A DNA stretch of 64,000 nt, taken from Avena insularis. Its lineage: Eukaryota > Streptophyta > Magnoliopsida > Poales > Poaceae. Every line of letters begins with the position of its first letter. Position 1 is the first letter of the stretch. The stretch is taken from assembly GCA_023614405.1 (NCBI GenBank), contig CM042688.1, forward strand, positions 378,621,331 to 378,685,330, read 5' to 3'. The position numbers and the translations under genes are program-made. The notes beneath the pieces were generated by a model, which saw only the letters and a list, made by a program, of their open reading frames with translations, did not search any database and was not told where the DNA came from. Below, one piece after another: positions 58,126-64,000 of this stretch.

Positions 58126-58590
58126 ATCCACTAGTGTCATTGCATGTGTTCTTTTCCAAAACCACATGACCACACACACTATAGTGGATTCTGTAGTGCA
58201 ACTTCCGCGACACTAGTGCAACATGCAATGTTGAAGATGCTTTCCTATGTGTTTTTGGTCTCCGTGACCATGGTTTGACACATGGATCCACTCGATTCAT
58301 TGCATGTGTTCTTTACCCAAAACCACATTGATTCACTAGCGTCATTGCATGTGTTCTTTTCCAAAACCACATTGACCCACACGACCACACACACTCCAGT
58401 GGATTCTGTGGTGCAACTTCTGCCACACTGGTGCAACATGTAATGTGGAAGCTTCTTTCCTATGTGATTTTGGTCTCTATGACCATGACACATGGATCCA
58501 CTAGAGTCATTCCATGTGTTCTTATCCTAAAACCACATTGATCCACAAGGCCACATTGCATATGTTCTTTTCCTAAACCACATTGATCCA
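58126..58590. repeat. Satellite array, segment 3
   Basis: About two monomers between two insertions. It begins with the second ATCCA copy and continues CTAGTGTCATTGCATG in register with the array before the solo LTR. It ends ACATTGATCCA at 58590, where the next LTR starts. Confidence 0.93.
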
Positions 58591-61500
58591 TGTAACTACC
58601 TCGGTGAATTACGCTCCTAGTTACAAGCCTGGATGAACGGAAATGGTTGAAATAGTACGGTGGGGCCCAAATGCCACTCACAGGTAGACCTTTCGGACGT
58701 CCCAACCATTTCCAAAACATCGGGACAAGAACGGGCGGCGTAATCGGCAGGCGAAGGGATCAACTACACAAATGAGTATGTATGCAAGCCACCATACAAC
58801 GTAAATCGAGCCATTCCATCTAAAAGAAAGGAAATATATAGCATACATCGGCAAGATCCAAATATCCTAGATAGATATAATAGTTTAGGATATCTCCTCA
58901 TACATCAATCAACAGAGTATCAGGCGGAAGCGGAAGACACAATCCGAGTACGGATAAGAAGCAAATCGGCATAAGATGCCCCATAAATAAGCAGATCCCG
59001 CCCACAGATCTCACGGATCCCCGTTCCCGGAATCTCTACACCGAATGATCGTTGCCCACATCGTCCGTCTCTTCCACCCAGTATCCATCCTGCGAATGTA
59101 CCTGTTCATCTGAACCAATAATTTATCGTGTGAGACCCTAGGGGTACTCAGCAAGTCTTTATGCCTCTAAAGGGGACACAACCTGGGGTGACGCAATTGC
59201 AGCAAAAGATAAACCCTAACAATTCTATAGATACTCGCTAACCATCCGCCTAACCAGAGATAGACGGATGTCCGTGAATTACTAACAACAGTTATAATGG
59301 TAATATCCACAGATCCATCCTCCTCCTCGCTTACCGACGAGGAAGCGGACGAACAACCCCCCATCCGTTGGCAGTTTTATTAACCATTCCATGAGTGTTG
59401 CACTATTTACTAGTCAGTTACTTAGTCAAATTAAAAGCGGTACTTTAGTTATGCTTGTCTATGATCGAGAAACTGTGCTCCAAGTCGTCCATAACCGCGG
59501 ACACGGCTTTCAGAAAGTTTTACCTGCGGTGCACAAATAGCAACACACACTCGATCAACCTCGGAAAAACCAAATCAAAACCAACGAGGCGATCCACAAA
59601 GCGATCACAGGATTCAGAAATATTTCGAGGGCACCCCATTAAGCTACCATAGCGAAGCTGGCCGGCTCTGAGACGGACTCAAGGTTTGTGGGGCGTGATA
59701 ACGACTGGGAACCCGAAAGTGTGGCTGGCTTGTCGATACAGAAAACGGGTCACGGTCCTAACGATGCGAAGTGTGCATTACCTCGCACAATTTAAATAAA
59801 GCAGTAAAGAATGGCATAAGTACAGGATAGTAAATAAACCTCAAACTAGTTTGTGGCCCCAAGAAATAAGAATGAATCAAGCTCGCTCGGGGTTCATAAG
59901 CCTCCCGGATGTGGATAGCGCGAATATTCAAGGAACAGGAATCAAGTACTCGGGGTCCTACGGGACATAAGTGAGCCTGAAAAACCAAATAGCGAATATG
60001 GCTCACTGATGCCACTTTCATTAGTTATCCCATTACTACTCAGGTTAAGTTGTTTAGGTACCTCGTTATCCATCAGACTCTCACATACCCTACACATGCT
60101 GTTCTACGACTCGCATGGCTCAAACAACTCCTGTAGTAATGGCTCATGGGATGGAGGAACAAGCTTCGGTGGGGTTTAAAAGTAAAGGCTATGCAATACT
60201 TGGGATTCAGTTTAATGCAATCGCGACTCAATGATGCAAGAATAAGATAGAGGCAAAAGGTACTATATGTATGCAAGCATGTGGTAATGCTTGTCTGGAA
60301 GCTCATTTGAAGCGAGAGAAGGATCAGGTAGTGCTCACAGGTTTCTTGATATATCCCCTGCTCAGCGTCTATTCGAAGAAGAACCAAACAAACAAGGGCC
60401 AACATAAATAAAGTGCACAAGCATATGAATAAAATGCGACAAGCAAACAATCATGCCATGATGAATGATGCACAATTGCATGGCAATAAAGTAGCATGGC
60501 ATGGGTGAGGTGTGGAATACAAGAATAAACCATTTTATTGAGTTTTGGCCTCATTTTATCCTCATATTAGTTGCTGTACACATTATATTTATATGATGCA
60601 TGCTGCAAAACAGACAAAGGAATGCATAAACAGAAAGGTCTCGTCGAGCTAATCATTTTAGACATATTATTTGTTAAATTTGGAGTTATAAAACAAAAGT
60701 TATTAATTAATTAAGGAAAAGGGCATTTTTTTGTAATTTTAATTAACTTGGAAACTAAAGTGTTCAAAATATATTTTGAATGGCATAATTGAATTCCTCA
60801 TATTTTTCTGATTTCAAAACATATGTTATTTGCATTATTTGGATTTATAATTTAAAAGTTATTTAAAAACAGAATTAAAATTTGAATTTAAATTAATTTG
60901 AAAAGATTTGAATTAAAACAGATAACAGAAAAACCTTTTGTCACACAGACCAGTTCTAGCCACAGTCAATGACCAGTGGGGCCATGCTGACTGGACGACA
61001 CAGGCGCACAGAAATTCTTCTGTCACCGCGAGCTAACCTAGCCACTGCGTTTGACAGGTGGGGCCTGCGGCCACGGGGTCCACGTGACAGCGGCGAGAGG
61101 AAAAGAAACTGACACATGGGGCTGAGCTGGAGTGCGGGTTGAGGTTCTAGAAACAGGGGGGTTCCTCTGCAAAACTTACGCGGAGGCAGATAGGTGGGTC
61201 CAAGAGGCCTTGGTTGCGTCAAAAACAGCGAGGTTATGTGCAAAAGCGCCATCTGTTCCTCTTCTCATGGCGGACAGATCGGTCTGCGTCCAGCGCTTGG
61301 CCTTGAAATCGAACTCGGACCTGGCGTGCGCTGTGGCAGGCGGCAGCACTGGGCTAGGCGGGTTGGTGTTAGGAGGCGGACGGCCTAGTTGGGGCTTGGC
61401 GCTACTGGCGAGTGAGCGAGCGAACGACGGCGTCGGAGGGCGCTCGACGAAGGCAGCGGATCTAGCGGCGATGGTGAGGCGAGCATGTCCGAGGTTTAGG

Positions 61501-63226
61501 GCTCACCAGAGTCGTCGGTGGTGGCGGATCGGGCAGCGGCGGGGCAGCGGTGATCTGAGCCCAGCGGTTTAGGGTTTCGGGGTCGGCGTCGTGATGTTCT
61601 TCGGCTCCAGCCCTTCTCCTCCTCGCTGACGGTTATTGGACGAAGCAGAGAAGCCTCCTCGTCCTTCTCGATCACCTCCTCATCGCGCTCGTTGGCTGGA
61701 TCGGCGCAGTGTGGTTGGAAGCGGTGGCGGCGTTGGGGGTGACGGTGGTGGAGAGGAAGGAGAGAAGAAGGCGAGGCGGATCTGGAGAGGCAGGCGAGAG
61801 AGATGGGGTAGATAGGGACGGTACAGAAGAGGCGTGCCGACGGGGAGTGGTAGATGGAAAAGGTGGCTTCGGCCACCTTTTTCTCCTTCCTCCTCCTCAC
61901 GTGCTCGGTCGGCCAGGGGCAGGGCAGGCAGGGGGTGGCTTCCAGGTGGGGCAAGGTGAGGCCAGGGAGGCAGGCTCGGCATGGTGGGGTAGCACGGCAG
62001 AGAGAGCTAGAGAGAGAGAAGGAGAGGGGAGGCTCGGGCTAGGGTTAGAGGCTCGGGCTCGGGTGAGCTAGGCTCGGTTAGGGTTTGGGTAGAGGGCAGC
62101 TAGGGCAGGGGTGAGGTGGCCAGGAGAGAGGTGGCCGTGGGGCCAGCTAGGTAGAGAGAAGAGAGAGGCCGAGAGGGGGTGATGTGGTGGCTAGGGTAGG
62201 TCATGGTTTAGGGTTTAGGAGAGGGGGTATGGTGATGATGGGGTAGATGATAGGGAGGATCTTAGCTAGAGGGTAAGAGAGAGAGATGAGTGGGATGCTT
62301 AGGGTTTAGCTACTTGCTTGCACCAAGCTAGATCAACAAGAATAGGTGGATGAGGGTATGGATGGGGATAGATGTGGTTTTTAGCATGTCCCAAACAAAA
62401 CAAGCATGAAGAGAGGTAGAGATGGGAGAAAAGATCCACTCAAAATTCAAATAAAATCCAAAGGACAAGCAAAAGGTGGTACTTGCATGGGCCATGCATA
62501 AATAATTAATACCATGCTTATTTTTGTGAAAACAAGGTTATTTACATGGCATTATTCTTATGCATTCCAAAATGTGGAGTAAGGCCTAAGCAAAAGGATT
62601 TAAGAGAAGTTCCAAGTGGAGTAGATGGAGTTGACCACATTGGATTATAATTGGGACTTGCTAGTGTGTATATTCCACTAGATGCTTACTATTCCCAAAA
62701 ATATTCCCACATGAGCATAAATCCATAATAATCCATATGGAAGCTAGGAAAAAGGGTTCCACTCACAAGGCATGCAAAGGTGGCCATGTGGCTCTCATAA
62801 ACCAATAATGTGAAAACAACATGATGCTAAGATGAGAGCATGTGGACAATAGAATTGGATCCATCCCAACCCACATGAGCTAGAGGTAAAACCCAAATAA
62901 AGTGCAAAGCTCATATTTAGTTGGATGGTGGAATTATAAGGTGGTGAAAGAAAGGTGGTGGAGTGGAATAAAAGATATGCCCCCAACTCAACTTGGGCAT
63001 TTAAACAATATATCAAGAACCAAATACAATATCAAGAGGCAAATACAATTATTAATGCATATGAGAGAAGAACCAAAGCAAAAAGGGTTTTATATGATGC
63101 TCAAATGCAAGGTGGCATGATGACATGAGCATGATATCATGATGATGCAACAAATATATATTTGAAGTAGCCATTATATTACTAGACCAAGTAGCATTAC
63201 AATTGTTAGACAATTGGGATGCTACA
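58591..63226 (-). repeat. 3' LTR of the chromovirus-type element, about 4.6 kb
   Basis: TGTAAC at 58591 follows satellite sequence, and CTACA at 63226 precedes the polypurine tract; on the minus strand it begins TGTAGCATCCC and ends GTTACA. Inside, 61480-62240 is GC- and AG-rich with many AGGGTTTAGG- and GCTCGGGCT-like words and resembles a transcribed leader; the rest is AT-rich. Frames within (for example 61132-61572 and 61496-61954) show no domain. An internal insertion cannot be ruled out without the other LTR. Confidence 0.75.
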
Positions 63227-63241
63227 ACTCTCCCCCAATAA
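63227..63241 (-). other. Polypurine tract of the chromovirus-type element
   Basis: TTATTGGGGGAGAGT on the minus strand immediately upstream of TGTAGCATCC fits a polypurine tract at the 3' LTR boundary. Confidence 0.8.
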
Positions 63242-63263
63242 ACAGGAATCTCGCCCCGAGATT

Positions 63264-64000
63264 CTAGGAAGAAGAAGACACAAAGAGGGTAGGGTACTTG
63301 GCACGGAGCTCATCTTCACGTTCCCAAGTGGCTTCGTCAACAGAATGGTGCGACCACTGCACCTTGCAGAACTTGATGGACTTGTTGCGAGTCCTTCTTT
63401 CTGCGACTTCAAGGATTTTTGTGGGGTGTTCTTGATAAGACAGGTCTTCTTGGAGATTGATAAGCTCATGGTCCACGGTCCTGCTGGGATCCTTGAAGCA
63501 CTTCTTGAGCTGAGAGATGTGGAAAACATCATGGACCTTGAGTTTTTCCGGGAGCTCAAGAGCATAAGCAACTTCTCCTCTTCTTCCACGAATTTTGAAA
63601 GGACCGATGTATCTAGGAGCCAGCTTTCCTTTGATACCAAAACGGTGCGTGCCTCTCATGGGAGTGACACGAAGGTAAACGAGATCACCAGGGACATACT
63701 CCATGTCCGTGTGCTTCCTGTCATAATTGCTCTTCTGGCGACTTTGAGCAATCTTCAAATTTTCAAGAATGATGTGAACCTTCTCCTCCGCTTGAGTCAC
63801 AATGTCAGGGCCAAACAAAATTCTTTCTCCTGCACCCGACCAACCAATCGGAGTTTTGCATTTGCGACCATAAAGAGCCTCAAATGGTGCCATCTTTAGA
63901 CTTTTCTAGAAGCTGTTGTTGTAAGAGAATTCAGCATAAGGAAGACATTCTTCCCACTTCATGCCAAAAGATATGACGCAAGCACGAAGCATATCCTCTA
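63264..64000 (-). pseudogene. gag-pol 3' end: integrase C-terminus and chromodomain
   Basis: The frame enters from the right edge with the end of the integrase core (LPYAEFSYNNSF). It meets TAG at 63906-63908 (minus strand), where relatives have Gln, then continues MAPFEALYGRKCKTPIGW. The GPF segment (LAPRYIGPFKI) and VHDVFHISQLKKC follow, then a chromodomain of about 50 residues (PTKILEVAERRTRNKSIKF, VQWSHHSVDEATWERED), ending FVSSSS and TAG at 63264-63266. In chromoviruses the chromodomain guides integration toward particular chromatin. Apart from the single nonsense codon the visible 245 codons are open. The aromatic cage cannot be judged fully by eye. Confidence 0.85.

Larger units (their letters stand above)
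58591..64000 (-). mobile_element. Ty3/gypsy chromovirus-type retrotransposon, 3' end (continues beyond window)
   Basis: A ~4.64-kb LTR (58591-63226) is followed on the minus-strand upstream side by a polypurine tract and the integrase/chromodomain end of a polyprotein. Order and strand show that this is the 3' end. The chromodomain after integrase suggests the Tekay/Del type of chromovirus. The element inserted at GATCCA in the array; its other LTR and the second target copy lie outside the window. Confidence 0.85.

Noticed and set aside
7794..58590. Functional centromere
   Set aside because: Higher-order structure alone is not evidence. The gypsy element with a chromodomain looks like the Tekay/Del type rather than a centromeric CRM type, and no chromatin data are available.
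61132..61572. Possible gene of 146 codons on the + strand, with an overlapping 152-codon frame on the other strand
   Set aside because: Both lie inside the chromovirus LTR, are GC-driven, overlap on opposite strands and contain no recognisable domain.
61480..62240. Interstitial telomere repeats (AGGGTTTAGG and GGTTAGGGTTTGGG words)
   Set aside because: The words are scattered and irregular, mixed with GCTCGGGCT units, and lie in a transcribed-leader-like part of an LTR.

Overview
The window is intergenic, transposon-dominated DNA from a large plant genome. The element types suggest a grass, most likely Pooideae/Triticeae: a CACTA (En/Spm) transposon with a TNP2-type gene, LTR retrotransposons nested in one another, a Tat-lineage Ty3/gypsy element with antisense genes, and a chromodomain-bearing gypsy element. 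The clade is inferred from the families, not proven. I see no ordinary host gene. Every recognisable coding region belongs to a mobile element, and nearly all are decayed.

Layout. Positions 1-7793 are the 3' part of a + strand CACTA element: the C-terminus of its TNP2 transposase, then a broken second gene (Ptta/En/Spm-type N-terminus, DUF8039-like segment, Ulp1/C48-like C-terminus), then an intact 80-residue reading frame with a viroplasmin/RNase H1-N-like domain, then subterminal repeats and the terminal TAGTG. From 7794 to the right side of the window the substrate is a tandem array with a ~215-bp monomer that I do not recognise. About 26.7 kb of it is visible (roughly 120-125 copies), in three pieces: 7794-28852, 51356-56561 and 58126-58590. 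Between about 10.1 and 24.7 kb it has a higher-order structure. Monomer variants recur in the same order at spacings of about 2404, 1974 and 2620 bp, consistent with 11-, 9- and 12-monomer versions of one block.

The array pieces are separated by insertions. A gypsy-like element with ~3.04-kb LTRs (28853-51355, target duplication ATGTG) is itself split by a Tat-lineage gypsy element on the minus strand (34249-47253, target duplication CTGAG). A solo LTR (56562-58125, target duplication ATCCA) and the 3' end of a chromodomain gypsy element with a ~4.6-kb LTR (58591 to beyond the window end) follow. Removing the outer LTR element and the solo LTR with one duplication copy each rejoins the array in register, so the array is older than these insertions.

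The most interesting items are the higher-order 215-bp satellite, the antisense genes in the Tat element, the small intact viroplasmin-like gene in the CACTA element, and the internal inverted copy of the CACTA subterminal motif.
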